From Ferrigenium straubiae (GTDB taxonomy: Bacteria > Pseudomonadota > Gammaproteobacteria > Burkholderiales > Gallionellaceae), in the NCBI GenBank assembly GCA_019449655.1, contig JAHQXD010000001.1:263194-327193 (forward strand): a DNA stretch of 64,000 nt, in the 5' to 3' direction. The notes under the pieces are model-generated. The model worked only from the letters and a program-made list of their open reading frames with translations, was not told the origin of the DNA and made no database searches. Shown piece after piece: positions 48,434 through 57,641 of this stretch (its first letter is position 1; the number at the start of each line of letters is the position of its first letter). The position numbers were made by a program, and so were the translations under genes.

Positions 48434-49177
48434 ATGTTTATCCTGATCAGCAATGACGACGGCTATTTCGCGCCCGGCCTGGCCTGCCTGGCCGAGCATC
48501 TGGCGCGGGTCGCCGATATCGTGGTGGTTGCGCCGGAGCGGGACCGCTCGGGTGCTTCCAATTCCCTGACCCTGGATCGTCCGCTCAGATTGAGCCGCGC
48601 CGCGAATGGCTTTTATTACGTCAACGGCACCCCGACCGACTGCGTGCATCTCGCCGTCACTGGCATGCTGGACCGGCAGCCGGACATGGTGGTGTCCGGC
48701 ATCAATGCCGGAGCCAACATGGGCGACGACACCATCTATTCCGGCACGGTCGCGGCGGCGACCGAAGGATTCCTGCTCGGCATCCCCTCCATCGCGGTTT
48801 CGCTGGTGGGCAAGGAGTTTGCCCATTACGAGACGGCCGCGCGGGTCGCGAGCGACCTGGTGCAGCGCTTTGCCGGGCAGACGCACAGCCATCCCTGGCT
48901 GCTCAACGTGAACGTGCCGGATGTGCCGCACGATAGTTTGCAGGGCATCGAGGTAACGCGCCTCGGCAAGCGCCACAAGGCCGAGCCGGTGGTGAAGGCC
49001 AGCAACCCGCACGGCGAGACCGTGTACTGGATAGGCGCGGCAGGCAAGGCGCAGGACGCGGGAGAGGGCACGGATTTCCATGTGCTCGCGCGGCAGCGCG
49101 TTTCGCTTACCCCGCTGCAGATCGACCTTACCCAATACAACCAGCTCGATGCGGTGCGCGGCTGGGTCGGACAATGA
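48434..49177 (+). CDS. surE: 5'/3'-nucleotidase SurE
   Basis: 247 residues from the ATG at 48434, chosen because [15 protein letters not shown] is the family N-terminus; the frame is open further upstream (to 48362) but that part is not SurE-like. Metal- and phosphate-binding motifs are present: [20 protein letters not shown] and [20 protein letters not shown] with NVPD. It hydrolyses nucleoside monophosphates and is a stationary-phase survival factor. It overlaps pcm by 4 bases, the classical surE-pcm-nlpD order. Confidence 0.95.
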   Translation: MFILISNDDGYFAPGLACLAEHLARVADIVVVAPERDRSGASNSLTLDRPLRLSRAANGFYYVNGTPTDCVHLAVTGMLDRQPDMVVSGINAGANMGDDTIYSGTVAAATEGFLLGIPSIAVSLVGKEFAHYETAARVASDLVQRFAGQTHSHPWLLNVNVPDVPHDSLQGIEVTRLGKRHKAEPVVKASNPHGETVYWIGAAGKAQDAGEGTDFHVLARQRVSLTPLQIDLTQYNQLDAVRGWVGQ

Positions 49178-49830
49178 GTACGCGGCTCAGCGGCATCGGC
49201 ATGACCTCGCAGCGCACGCGTGCGCGCATGGTCGAGCGGCTGCGTGAGCAGGGCATCCGGGACGAGGCGGTACTCGCGGCGATGTTCGAGGTGCCGCGCC
49301 ACCTGTTCGTCGATGAGGCCTTGGCGAGCCGCGCCTACGACGACGTGTCGCTGCCGATCAATTTCAACCAGACCATTTCCCGCCCCTACATCGTAGCGCG
49401 CATGATCGAGGTGCTGCGCGCCGGCAAGCCGCTGGGCCGCGTGCTGGAGATCGGCACCGGCTGCGGCTACCAGGCGGCGGTGCTGGCGCAGGTGGCGAAG
49501 GAGGTCTATACCGTGGAGCGCATCCAGCCGCTCTACGAGCGCGCCCGGAAACAGCTGCGCGACCTGAAACTGCGCAACATCAGCGTGCGCCACGCTGATG
49601 GGACCGCCGGCCTGCCGGAACTGGCCCCGTTCGACGGCATCATCATGGCCTGCGCCGCACCCGCGCTGTCCGCCGCGCTGCGTGAGCAGCTCGCGGTGGG
49701 TGGTAGAATGGCGCTGCCGGTCGGGATGCAGGAGCAGCAGCTGTACCTGGTCGAACGCGAGGCCGGCGGATTCCGCGAGGCCAAACTGGAGCCGGTGAAA
49801 TTCGTACCGCTATTGATGGGGAAGCAATGA
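49174..49830 (+). CDS. pcm: Protein-L-isoaspartate O-methyltransferase
   Basis: 218 residues. It has the PIMT signature: [20 protein letters not shown], then [16 protein letters not shown], the SAM motif [31 protein letters not shown] and [23 protein letters not shown]. It repairs isoaspartyl residues in aged proteins using SAM. ATG overlaps the surE stop (ATGA) and its own stop overlaps nlpD, so three genes are coupled. Confidence 0.95.
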   Translation: MSTRLSGIGMTSQRTRARMVERLREQGIRDEAVLAAMFEVPRHLFVDEALASRAYDDVSLPINFNQTISRPYIVARMIEVLRAGKPLGRVLEIGTGCGYQAAVLAQVAKEVYTVERIQPLYERARKQLRDLKLRNISVRHADGTAGLPELAPFDGIIMACAAPALSAALREQLAVGGRMALPVGMQEQQLYLVEREAGGFREAKLEPVKFVPLLMGKQ

Positions 49831-50741
49831 AATCGAAGCAATTTTATATGTTGTTGGTGGCGGCTTCCATTCTGGCTGGCTGCGCTTCGAGCGGACAACG
49901 CGCGCCGGTTGTCGAGCGCGGCGAAGCGCCCAAAAAGAGCGTTGCCAAGGCCGAGGAAGTGCGCAAAAAAGCCCCGCGTGAAAAGGATTGGCGCCCCGAG
50001 GCCTATGTCGTGCAGAAGGGTGACACGCTCTACAGCATCGCCTTCAATCACGGGCTCGATTACCGAGAACTCGCCGAGTTGAACGGCATCCAGGACCCCA
50101 GCGTGATCCAGATCGGCCAGCAGATCCGCCTGTTCCGCAGTGCGGCCATTCGCCCCGCCGCTCCGGTTGAGATCAAGCCGATAGAGCCGCCGGTGAAGGA
50201 ACAGCCCCGGCTTGCGAAGTACGCCTACAGCGACAAAGCGGTGGCGCAGATCGAGAAGATTCAGGAGGCCAAGCCCGAGGCCGCCTCCAAGCCAGAAGTC
50301 AAACCCAAACCGGAAACGAAACCGGAAGCCAGGCCGGATGGCGATGCCGATAATGGCGCGGACGAGGCGCTGGAATGGAGTATGCCCGCCCAGGGCAAAG
50401 TGATCGGCGAGTTTTCCGAAGCGGCCAACCGCAAGGGCATCGACATCGCGGGCAAGCTCGGACAGCCGGTCACCGCGAGCGCGCCGGGCAAGGTGGTGTA
50501 CGCCGGCAGCGGGCTGCGCGGCTACGGCAAGCTGGTCATCATCAAGCACAACAAGACCTACCTCAGCGCCTACGCGCACAACGACCAGGTGCTGGTGAAG
50601 GAAGGGCAGACCGTCACGCGCGGGCAGAAGATCGCCGAGATGGGCAACACCGACGCCGACCAGGTCAAGCTGCATTTCGAGGTGCGGCGCTTCGGCAAGC
50701 CGGTGGATCCGGCGAAGTATCTGTCGCTCGGGAAGTCCTGA
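49827..50741 (+). CDS. nlpD: NlpD-type lipoprotein (LysM + degenerate LytM)
   Basis: 304 residues. A lipoprotein signal with lipobox LAGC places the lipidated cysteine at C19. A LysM domain follows (YVVQKGDTLYSIAFNHGLDY...QQIRL, about residues 54-100), then a proline/lysine linker and a LytM/M23 domain (about 190-300). The latter has KGIDIAG where active enzymes have H...D, and LHFEVR in place of HxH, so it is catalytically degenerate, as in E. coli NlpD, an activator of cell-wall amidases during division. The next gene in many proteobacteria is rpoS; here it is a repeat and a radical SAM gene. Confidence 0.92.
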   Translation: MKSKQFYMLLVAASILAGCASSGQRAPVVERGEAPKKSVAKAEEVRKKAPREKDWRPEAYVVQKGDTLYSIAFNHGLDYRELAELNGIQDPSVIQIGQQIRLFRSAAIRPAAPVEIKPIEPPVKEQPRLAKYAYSDKAVAQIEKIQEAKPEAASKPEVKPKPETKPEARPDGDADNGADEALEWSMPAQGKVIGEFSEAANRKGIDIAGKLGQPVTASAPGKVVYAGSGLRGYGKLVIIKHNKTYLSAYAHNDQVLVKEGQTVTRGQKIAEMGNTDADQVKLHFEVRRFGKPVDPAKYLSLGKS

Positions 50742-50756
50742 GCACCTCCGTCCATG

Positions 50757-50827
50757 CTTCGGCAAGCTCAGCACGAACGGGTAATACACTGCATGCGGTA
50801 GAGCCGTTCGCACTGAGCCTGTCGAAG
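50757..50827. repeat. 'CTTCGGCAAGCTCAGCACGAACGG' palindromic repeat
   Basis: The left arm CTTCGGCAAGCTCAG with GCACGAACGG is mirrored by CCGTTCGCACTGAGCCTGTC with GAAG (50803-50827). It fills the gap between nlpD and the radical SAM gene, and its right end overlaps the GTG at 50827 where that reading frame opens. Related to the repeat at 1055-1155. Confidence 0.6.
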
Positions 50828-51702
50828 TGCAATTTTCAGAGGCCTTCTTGAACGCAACAAACCTCAGCGTTACCGATCACGACCGAGGCAGCGCAGAGTT
50901 GCGCTACGTCTACCCGGTGGTGTCGCGCCGCGCGGGTGGCGTCTCGGTCGGCATCAACCTCAACCCCAACAACGCCTGCAACTGGCGCTGCATCTACTGT
51001 CAGGTTCCCGACCTGACGCGCGGCGCCGCGCCGCCGGTAGATCTGGCCCTGCTGGAAAAGGAGCTGCGCGATTTTCTAAATGAGCTGCTGCAGGGCGACT
51101 TCATGCAAAGCCGCGTTCCGGAAGGCATGCGGCGCATCAACGACATCGCGCTATCTGGCAACGGCGAGCCGACCAGCGCGGCCGAATTCGCCGAGGTCGT
51201 CGAACTCATCGGCCGCGTGCGCCGCGAGGCCGGACTGCCGGAAGAAGTGAAGACCGTGCTCATCACCAACGGCAGCCTGCTGCACCGCGGCGAAGTGCAG
51301 CAGGGGGTGCGCGCGATAGCACGGCTCAACGGCGAAGTGTGGTTCAAGCTGGACCGCGCGAGCGAGGCGGGAATGAGGCTCATCAACGACACCGCCACCG
51401 GCATGGACAGGGTGCGCGACAACCTCATCGCTGCCATCGCGCTGTGTCCGACCTGGCTGCAGACCTGCTGGTTCGCGCTTGACAGCAAGCCGCCCGGCAA
51501 GCAGGACGAAGAGGATTATCTGGAATTCATCGAAGCGCTGCTGCGCGAAGGCCACAGGCCGCAGGGCGTGCTGCTCTATGGCCTGGCGCGGCCTTCCACG
51601 CAGCCGGAAGCGCCGCGCCTGTCCGCGCTGCCCGTAGAGAGCCTGCAGGCATTTGCGGCACGCATCGAAAAGCTTGGCTTGCCGGTCAGGGTAAATACAT
51701 AG
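50827..51702 (+). CDS. Radical SAM domain protein
   Basis: 291 residues if the GTG at 50827 is used, but that codon lies in a palindromic repeat; a TTG at 50848 preceded by AGAGG is an alternative. The [4Fe-4S] motif CNWRCIYC gives C51, C55 and C58 (CX3CX2C). SAM-contact motifs follow (ALSGNGEPTSA and LITNGSLLH). The sequence RYVYPVVSRRAGGVSVGINL upstream of the motif is shared by a widespread group of small radical SAM proteins of unknown substrate. No partner gene is adjacent. It ends 45 bases before the end of the convergent cytochrome c' gene. Confidence 0.87.
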   Translation: MQFSEAFLNATNLSVTDHDRGSAELRYVYPVVSRRAGGVSVGINLNPNNACNWRCIYCQVPDLTRGAAPPVDLALLEKELRDFLNELLQGDFMQSRVPEGMRRINDIALSGNGEPTSAAEFAEVVELIGRVRREAGLPEEVKTVLITNGSLLHRGEVQQGVRAIARLNGEVWFKLDRASEAGMRLINDTATGMDRVRDNLIAAIALCPTWLQTCWFALDSKPPGKQDEEDYLEFIEALLREGHRPQGVLLYGLARPSTQPEAPRLSALPVESLQAFAARIEKLGLPVRVNT

Positions 51703-51746
51703 GCGCGTCTTGCACATGCTGACCGCTCTGCGAATCTAGCTCCCGA

Positions 51747-52184
51747 TCAGTTTGTCGGTTTGCCATAGAAGTGTTCCACGAAGGGTGTACGGAATGTCTG
51801 GTGGCAGCCCAGACAAGCCGATTGCAGCTTATGAAACGAATCGATGACCTTCTGTCCGTTTTTTTCCTGCGCCAGCCGGCCCATCTCTGCGGCGGCATCA
51901 TGCGTGTTACCGTCGAATGCCTTGAACTTCGGCATATCGGAGCCCATGAAGGCCATGATGCGCATTTTCTCGGTCAACGATGGTTGAGGGTGATCCGCAA
52001 TCAATGGAGCCGTCCTGGCTACCGTATCCCAATCTTCACGGGAAATGCCATCGGTGACCGCCTGCATGTGCTTGCCCAGGTCTTTCATGATTTTTTGCAA
52101 CTCGAGAGGCTCCGCGGCTTGTGCGACAGGGGTTGTGAATGTGAGGAACATGGTTGCGATTATCAGCAGTGATGATTTTTTCAT
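51747..52184 (-). CDS. Cytochrome c' family protein
   Basis: 145 residues with a cleavable signal peptide (MKKSSLLIIATMFLTFTTPVAQA). The single heme motif CLGCH (C124, C127, H128) near the C-terminus is the cytochrome c' arrangement, and the rest is predicted to be a four-helix bundle. It is periplasmic and may bind NO or transfer electrons. It is the last gene in the minus-strand block after TetR (start 36 bases from the tetR stop), so it may share the operon with the DevBCA-type exporter. Confidence 0.85.
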   Translation of the reverse strand: MKKSSLLIIATMFLTFTTPVAQAAEPLELQKIMKDLGKHMQAVTDGISREDWDTVARTAPLIADHPQPSLTEKMRIMAFMGSDMPKFKAFDGNTHDAAAEMGRLAQEKNGQKVIDSFHKLQSACLGCHQTFRTPFVEHFYGKPTN

Positions 52185-52220
52185 TTGCAGCTCCCTTTCG
52201 TATGGTTGGTTTTAATTGTG

Positions 52221-52835
52221 CTATTTACGTTTTTTGATGCCATGAAGAAAGATCGGGAAGGCCTTTTCGGCTTCTTGCTGAAGGGCGCGTTTCCCGCCGA
52301 AGATCGATGCCTGCATGACCAGCCCCTGGATCATGCCGATATAGAGTACGGCAGCGCTCTTGCTGTCGAGATCGTCTGACGCCAGGGATTGCGATTTTGC
52401 GGATTCCAGCAGCCCCGCGACCTTGGCCTCGTAGCCTGAAATGATTTCCTGGATGAGTTGCCGCAGTTTGCTGTTTTTTTTGTGCAGCAGTTCGGAGAAC
52501 AGCAGGCGTGGAATGGCCGGATGCTTGCCGATGAATGCGATATGCGCGAAGAACATGCGTTCGATGGCCTCCAGCGGGTCGGAGGCATCGGCCGCGGCCT
52601 TGTCCAGCACCTTCATCAGGCGGTCGCGTATCCACTGCATCACGGCGACCCAGATGTCATCCTTGGTTGCAAAGTGCCGGAAGATCGCCCCCTGGGTGAG
52701 TTGCATCGCATCTGCCATGTCCTGCGTCGTAACGCTGTCCGCCCCTTTTTCGGCCGCCAGTTCGACTGCCACGCGGATGATCTCGCTTTGCCTCTCTTCG
52801 GTGCTCAAGCGCCGCTTTGTTGTTCCCTGATTCAA
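52221..52835 (-). CDS. TetR-family transcriptional regulator
   Basis: 204 residues. The N-terminal helix-turn-helix (RQSEIIRVAVELAAEKGAD, then TTQDMADAMQLTQGAIFRHF) is typical TetR, and the C-terminal ligand-binding part starts around IERMFFAHIAF. The start is a TTG at 52835 supported by a strong AAGGAG seven bases upstream. It lies after the three exporter genes in the same direction (24 bases from the ATPase stop), so it is probably the operon's own repressor. A 36-bp inverted repeat in front of the first exporter gene is a candidate operator. Confidence 0.92.
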   Translation of the reverse strand: MNQGTTKRRLSTEERQSEIIRVAVELAAEKGADSVTTQDMADAMQLTQGAIFRHFATKDDIWVAVMQWIRDRLMKVLDKAAADASDPLEAIERMFFAHIAFIGKHPAIPRLLFSELLHKKNSKLRQLIQEIISGYEAKVAGLLESAKSQSLASDDLDSKSAAVLYIGMIQGLVMQASIFGGKRALQQEAEKAFPIFLHGIKKRK

Positions 52836-52859
52836 AATAGCTCTCCTTCAAAAATGCTT

Positions 52860-53567
52860 TCAAACATGCCTGCCTTCGCCGGTTTCCTCATAGGTGCGCC
52901 CATCGCGGATGTGATAGATGCGCTTGAAGGTGGGGATGATCTTTTCATCGTGCGTGACGACGATGATAGCTGTCTGGTATTGCTCCGCCATCCGGTTCAG
53001 GATGCGAACCACGTTCAGCGCGCGCTCGCTATCCAGCGGCGCGGTGGGTTCATCGGCGAGGATGACAGGGGGGCGGTTGGCCAATGCACGCGCGATGGAA
53101 ACGCGCTGCTGCTCACCGCCTGACAGTTGCGAAACCCCGGCCTTGGCGCGATGACCGACATCCAGCGCATCGAGCAGCTCCTGTGCGCGGCTGCGCGCAT
53201 CGGCATTCGAGGCGCCGGCCAGCATCGGCAGCAGCGCAACGTTGTCGGTGACATCCAGGAACGGGATCAGATAGGGCGCCTGGAACACAAAACCGATGCG
53301 ATCCCGCCTGAGCGTGCGCAAGTCATCGATCTTCCATCGTTCGTCAAAGATCATTTGCCCGCCCAGCGTCATTTGCCCTGCGGTAGGCTCGATCACCGCA
53401 CCCAGACACTTGAGCAGCGTGCTCTTGCCGGAGCCGCTCGGGCCGACCAAGCCTACCACTTCGCCCGGCCAGATGGTCATGTCCACGCCCATGAGCGCAT
53501 CCACTGCCGTCTCGCCCTCGCCGTAGCGCTTTTTCAGGTTTTTGATGTGGATGGCCGGCTCGCTCAT
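52860..53567 (-). CDS. ABC exporter ATPase (DevA/MacB-LolD type)
   Basis: 235 residues. Complete nucleotide-binding domain: Walker A GPSGSGKSTLLK, Q-loop FVFQAPYLIP, signature QLSGGEQQRVSIARAL, Walker B VILADEPTAPLD and H-loop VVTHDEKI. It is the ATPase of a three-gene exporter with the permease and adaptor directly upstream in transcription. It begins three bases after the permease stop, so it is translationally coupled. By order and domains it is a DevBCA/MacAB-type system; the exported substrate is unknown. Confidence 0.9.
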   Translation of the reverse strand: MSEPAIHIKNLKKRYGEGETAVDALMGVDMTIWPGEVVGLVGPSGSGKSTLLKCLGAVIEPTAGQMTLGGQMIFDERWKIDDLRTLRRDRIGFVFQAPYLIPFLDVTDNVALLPMLAGASNADARSRAQELLDALDVGHRAKAGVSQLSGGEQQRVSIARALANRPPVILADEPTAPLDSERALNVVRILNRMAEQYQTAIIVVTHDEKIIPTFKRIYHIRDGRTYEETGEGRHV

Positions 53568-53570
53568 GGC

Positions 53571-54761
53571 TTAACCCCCGATCGCCGTCGCCGGATCGAT
53601 GCGCAATGCGGCGCGAATGGCGAATGTGCTGGCGACGGCACACATCAGCATGACCAGTATCAAGCCCCTGACGGCATCGCCTGACAATAGCAAAACATAT
53701 TTGGGGAACAAGGGTGCCCACAGTGTCGCCGACAGCTTGCCGACAATGAAACCGATGACGCCAAGCCCTAATGCCTGTTGCAGGATCATCCCGCTGATCG
53801 TGTGGTTGGTTGCGCCGATCAGCTTGAGCACGGCGATCTCGCGCACCTTGTTCATGGTCATGGTGTAAATGATGAAGGCGACGATGGCCGCGCTGACGAT
53901 GGCCAGTATCACCAGGAACATGAAGATCTGCCGGGACGAGGTGGCGATCAGGCGTGCCACCAGTATCTCGTCCATCTGGCTCCTGGTATAGGCTTGCAGG
54001 TGTTTCCAGCGTTCGATTTGCCCAGCGACATCCTCTTCCATGCCCGGAACTGTCCGCACCAGAACCGCATTCACGAAGTGGCTGGATGTCTGGCTGGCCT
54101 GTATCGCATCCAGCAGGCCGGACACGCCGGGGCGGTTGAAGGCAGGGTTGGCGGCAGTGCGGGCGCGCTCATTGAGCAAGGCATCGTTATCCTTGAGGAA
54201 CTGCACTTCCTGCGCGTCCTTGAGAGGGATGAACACCATCGGATCACCGCTGGAAGAGACCATGCGGCGCGTGAGGCCGACAATGGTGTACTCGTGGCGC
54301 CGGATGATGATGCGGTCACCCACGGCAAAGCCGGTCTTGATGTCGGCCAGCGCCTCGTAGTGCGATCGGGCGATCGGGCGGCCTGCAATAAGATAGGCGG
54401 GTTCGCCCGGCTTGCCAGTTTCATATCCCACCAGCATCACGCGGATATCCCTGCGGTTGTGCCGGATCTGCATGGTCAGGTAGGTCACGTTGCCTGCTTC
54501 GCGTATACCCGGCAGGCCCAGCAGGTCGTTGGCCACGTCATCGCGCACGCTGGACGGTTCGGCATAGGGGCCCAATGTATCCCGTTGCACGACCCACAGG
54601 TCGGCGCCCGCGTTTTCGATCAGCACCTGCGCATCGTCCACCATGCCGCGGTAGACTCCCGCCATGGTCAGCGTCACTCCGATCAGCAAGCCCAGCCCCA
54701 GGCCGGTGAAAACGAATTTCCCCCGGCTATGCAGAATGTCCCGGCTCGCGAGGTTGATCAC
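53571..54761 (-). CDS. ABC exporter permease (DevC / MacB-FtsX fold)
   Basis: 396 residues with a GTG start. Four membrane segments: one at the N-terminus (FVFTGLGLGLLIGVTLTMAG), a large periplasmic domain (about residues 40-250, SSRQIFMFLV marks its end) and three at the C-terminus (ending VRGLILVMLMCAVASTFAI). This matches the FtsX/MacB permease fold. The conserved EIAVLKLIGAT segment contacts the ATPase. It begins three bases after the adaptor stop. It should form the dimeric membrane part of the DevBCA-type exporter. Confidence 0.88.
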   Translation of the reverse strand: MINLASRDILHSRGKFVFTGLGLGLLIGVTLTMAGVYRGMVDDAQVLIENAGADLWVVQRDTLGPYAEPSSVRDDVANDLLGLPGIREAGNVTYLTMQIRHNRRDIRVMLVGYETGKPGEPAYLIAGRPIARSHYEALADIKTGFAVGDRIIIRRHEYTIVGLTRRMVSSSGDPMVFIPLKDAQEVQFLKDNDALLNERARTAANPAFNRPGVSGLLDAIQASQTSSHFVNAVLVRTVPGMEEDVAGQIERWKHLQAYTRSQMDEILVARLIATSSRQIFMFLVILAIVSAAIVAFIIYTMTMNKVREIAVLKLIGATNHTISGMILQQALGLGVIGFIVGKLSATLWAPLFPKYVLLLSGDAVRGLILVMLMCAVASTFAIRAALRIDPATAIGG

Positions 54762-54764
54762 GGC

Positions 54765-55934
54765 CTACCCCCGAACCAGTTCGGGCACGACTTTCACATT
54801 CAGTCCCGGGCGCAGCGGTTGCTGGCTGTATACGATGACCGCGTCGTCATCTCCGAGGCCATCCAGTATTTGCGTGCGCCCATCCATGGTCGAGGCTCCG
54901 ATCCTGATCGGCCTGAACTTCACTTCCTTGTTTTGCAGAACCCAGACACCATCCTGCTTATCGATGCGTTTCACCGCCGCGCTTGGAATAGTGCGAGCGT
55001 TATCCAGCTCGGGCAGCTTGATGGTGACCTCCGCGTATTCACCGATACTGGCGCCGGGACGGTCGGTGTTGAAGGACACATTGACGATCCGCTCCTCGGT
55101 CACCGTATCGCTGACCATGTCCACGCGCGCCACCTTGCCAGTGATTGGCGATTGGGGTTGCGAACGAAGCACAATCTCTGCTTCCTGCCCGATGCGTACC
55201 TGGCCGGCCTGCTTTTGTGCGATGCGCGTTTCTACCCACAGGCTGGACGGATCAATGACCTGAAGCGCAACCTGGCCGCCGGCTATGGTGCTGCCTGGCT
55301 CGACCAGCCTGGCTACGATCACGCCGTTGACCGGGCTGGATAATCTGGTCTGTGCATGCAATTTTCCGATTCCGCGCAAATCGGCTTGAGCTTTGGCATA
55401 TTCCTCACGCGCCGCGGCCAGATTGGCAGTCGCCGCTGACAAGGCTGCGGCGGCGACATTTTTCTCATGCTGCTTCGCTTCGAACATCTCCTGGCTGACA
55501 AAGCCGCGCGTGCGCAATTCCTGATAACGTATGAACGTCGAAGAGAGCGTATTCAGCCGGCTCTGCGCTTCGCTCTGCATTGCTTCCAATGCCAGGATTG
55601 AATTGGCTGCTTTTTCGATGACACGCTGGCTGCCAGCCAGTTTTTCCCCCAGATCGACAGGATCCATCTCAACCAGCACCTGCCCCGCAAGAACCTGGTC
55701 ACCCTGGTCGGCCAGCACGCTTTTTACCCGGCCTGTCACAGTCGGCGCCAGGTTGTAGTTGTATCTGGCCTTTAAAGTTCCGACGCCGAATACACCGCTG
55801 GAAATGTTTCCAGCCCGAACCTTGTCCACCGTGACCTTGACCGGCGCCAGCGGCCCTTGGGTCATTACGACCCAGGCAAAGATCAAGGTTCCTCCACCTC
55901 CCAGCCCCCACAATCGAATCTTCTGACTAAGCAT
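54765..55934 (-). CDS. HlyD/DevB-type membrane fusion protein
   Basis: 389 residues. An N-terminal membrane anchor or signal segment (LWGLGGGGTLIFAWVVMTQG) is followed by a lipoyl half (DQGDQVLAGQVLVEMDPVDLGEK), an alpha-helical hairpin (about 105-195), a second lipoyl half (LSSPVNGVIVARLVEPGSTI) and a beta-barrel region. The first gene of the exporter operon on the minus strand, with a 36-bp inverted repeat directly in front of it. It would link the inner-membrane complex to a TolC-like channel encoded elsewhere. Confidence 0.88.
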   Translation of the reverse strand: MLSQKIRLWGLGGGGTLIFAWVVMTQGPLAPVKVTVDKVRAGNISSGVFGVGTLKARYNYNLAPTVTGRVKSVLADQGDQVLAGQVLVEMDPVDLGEKLAGSQRVIEKAANSILALEAMQSEAQSRLNTLSSTFIRYQELRTRGFVSQEMFEAKQHEKNVAAAALSAATANLAAAREEYAKAQADLRGIGKLHAQTRLSSPVNGVIVARLVEPGSTIAGGQVALQVIDPSSLWVETRIAQKQAGQVRIGQEAEIVLRSQPQSPITGKVARVDMVSDTVTEERIVNVSFNTDRPGASIGEYAEVTIKLPELDNARTIPSAAVKRIDKQDGVWVLQNKEVKFRPIRIGASTMDGRTQILDGLGDDDAVIVYSQQPLRPGLNVKVVPELVRG

Positions 55935-55940
55935 AATGCA

Positions 55941-55976
55941 CCCATTAAGTTAGTAATTGATTGCTATCTTAATGGG
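55941..55976. promoter_or_regulatory. Inverted repeat, candidate TetR operator
   Basis: CCCATTAAG (55941-55949) and CTTAATGGG (55968-55976) form a perfect 9-bp inverted repeat with an 18-base spacer, six bases before the ATG of the first exporter gene. It overlaps the expected promoter/ribosome-binding region, so a bound TetR from 52221 could block expression. An RNA hairpin is the alternative. Confidence 0.55.
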
Positions 55977-56206
55977 GGCTGCAAAAAATGCAACACCGTT
56001 TCACGGGAGATATGCCGATGTTTGTTTGCGGGGGGGCAAAGTGCACGGCTCGGCTGAACTTGCGGCTTTTTGCCGATGGAGGCGGATGAATGCCAAATGC
56101 GGTTTTACCGCAGATTGCCGTTGAAATGGAGAAAGGGGCAGGCGCAGCATATTCAGCGCCGCTGTCCGTACCCTCTTTGAGAAAGATGAGGAGAAGTCGT
56201 AATAAA

Positions 56207-56410
56207 TCAGCGCTGGCAGGTGTACATCTTGCGCAGGAAGGCTTCCACATCTATCGCCGCCAGATCGGCGGGCATCGACTGATGTTCTTCGCGAGGCTGA
56301 TGCAGCGCCAGGGCCGGAACCCACCCGGCGCACAACACCTCTTCACCGTAACCGGACGCATCGTCGCGTTCGATCTCGTAGCTGCTCATGTCCATGCTGA
56401 CTGTGCCCAT
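56207..56410 (-). CDS. Small hypothetical protein, 67 residues
   Basis: ATG at 56410 with a perfect AGGAGG seven bases upstream, giving a 67-residue soluble acidic protein. It has two cysteines (EEVLCAGW and MYTCQR), the residues MSSYEIERDDASGYGEEVLC near the N-terminus and a helical C-terminus (DLAAIDVEAFLRKMY). I do not recognise the family. A longer frame upstream has no second ribosome-binding site. It is transcribed away from the 56609 gene and lies alone. Confidence 0.65.
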   Translation of the reverse strand: MGTVSMDMSSYEIERDDASGYGEEVLCAGWVPALALHQPREEHQSMPADLAAIDVEAFLRKMYTCQR

Positions 56411-56488
56411 GATAAACCTCCTGTTTCTGCTGGCTTTGCACATTGCGCCGCCCTTTGGTAAGCATATCGGCAGGGGGCGTGAATAATT

Positions 56489-56565
56489 TAGCGCGGACAT
56501 CAACATCGTCTCGGCAAAGGGGCTTTGGTATCATGCGCGCCTTCCTGGAATACTCGCTCATCCGG
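56489..56565 (+). promoter_or_regulatory. Upstream element shared with the Rep helicase gene, copy 1
   Basis: TAGCGCGGAC ... GGCTTTGGTATCATGCGC ... CTTCC recurs at 59338-59412. It contains an extended -10-like TGGTATCAT (56526-56534). Here it lies 44 bases before the ATG of the 56609 gene; at 59338 it is directly before rep. It is probably a duplicated promoter region. Confidence 0.45.
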
Positions 56566-56608
56566 TAGTTTCGGAACGGCCCAACTGAAAAATAAGGAGA
56601 CTAAGTAA

Positions 56609-57541
56609 ATGCCAAATACACCGCTTGCGAATGTTGTTTCAACATCATTGTTTACTTTTGCCTTGTTGATATCTACAGCCGCAAGTGCCGCCGGTTCGGC
56701 GGCGCTGCGCATCGTCTGCGACGGAGATGCCGAGGGCGCGGAGGTGTATGTCAACGGCAAGCTCAAGGGCGAATGCCCGCTGGACATGAAGGTGCCGGAA
56801 GGCAAGCTGAAACTGCGCGTGCAGAAGAGGGGGGATGCGGAGCACGAGCCCCGCCTGTTCGAGCGGGAAATTTACATGGGCGACGGCGTGGTGAAAAAAG
56901 TCGAGGTGCAGTTAGGTCCGCTGGAGCTTAACGCGGCGGGCAAGCGTCGTGAAGAAGAAAAAATGCGCCTGGCACTTATGAGTATCGAAGCGGGCATGGT
57001 CGCCATCCCCGGCAAAAACTACGCGATGGGCAAAACCGAAGTCACCCAGGGGCAATGGAAAGCGGTGATGGGTGAGGATCCGCCGGAACTCATGTTCAAA
57101 GGCTGCGGCACCTGCCCGGTGGAAAGAGTGAGCTGGAACGACATACAGGAATACCTCACCAGGCTGAGCCAGAAAACCGGCAAACAATACCGCCTGCCCA
57201 CCGAAGCCGAATGGGAATACGCCTGCTACGGCGGCAGCCGGAGCGAATACTGCGGCGGCAGCAGCATCGGCGCGGTGGCGTGGTACGGAGGCAACAGCGG
57301 CGGCAAGACCCATCCGGTAGGCCAGAAGCAGGCGAACGGCTACGGCCTGTACGACATGAGCGGCAATGTGTTGGAATGGCTAAGCAATTGCAACGGGACA
57401 AATTGCGAGGAGCGCTTGCTTCGCGGCGGTTCCTGGGACAGCAACAGTCCGGAGAACATGCGCGCGACATACCGTTACGAGTACGGCCCGACGATCCGGA
57501 ACAGCCACTTCGGATTTCGTCTGGCCAGGACGCTGCCGTAG
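56609..57541 (+). CDS. Exported PEGA + FGE-sulfatase-fold protein
   Basis: 310 residues. A signal peptide (FTFALLISTAASA) and AAGGAG before the ATG. An N-terminal PEGA-like domain (AEGAEVYVNGKLKGECPLDMKVPEG) is followed by an FGE-sulfatase fold (MVAIPGKNYAMGKTEVTQG, CPVERVSWNDIQEYL, YRLPTEAEWEYACYGG, DMSGNVLEWLSNC, LLRGGSWDSNSPENMRATYR, HFGFRLAR). The formylglycine catalytic cysteine pair after RGGSW is absent. PEGA domains are common in surface-associated proteins, so it may be an exported binding or scaffold protein. It is the second FGE-like gene in the window (see 43321). Confidence 0.82.
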   Translation: MPNTPLANVVSTSLFTFALLISTAASAAGSAALRIVCDGDAEGAEVYVNGKLKGECPLDMKVPEGKLKLRVQKRGDAEHEPRLFEREIYMGDGVVKKVEVQLGPLELNAAGKRREEEKMRLALMSIEAGMVAIPGKNYAMGKTEVTQGQWKAVMGEDPPELMFKGCGTCPVERVSWNDIQEYLTRLSQKTGKQYRLPTEAEWEYACYGGSRSEYCGGSSIGAVAWYGGNSGGKTHPVGQKQANGYGLYDMSGNVLEWLSNCNGTNCEERLLRGGSWDSNSPENMRATYRYEYGPTIRNSHFGFRLARTLP

Positions 57542-57641
57542 CGATAGCGTAAGGAGCTTACCCCTTCGGCATTACCCCTTTACACCTTGTGAAATTTGCG
57601 GTGAACGCGGCAACGGAGATCAGGTTTTTATTTTGGGGAAC

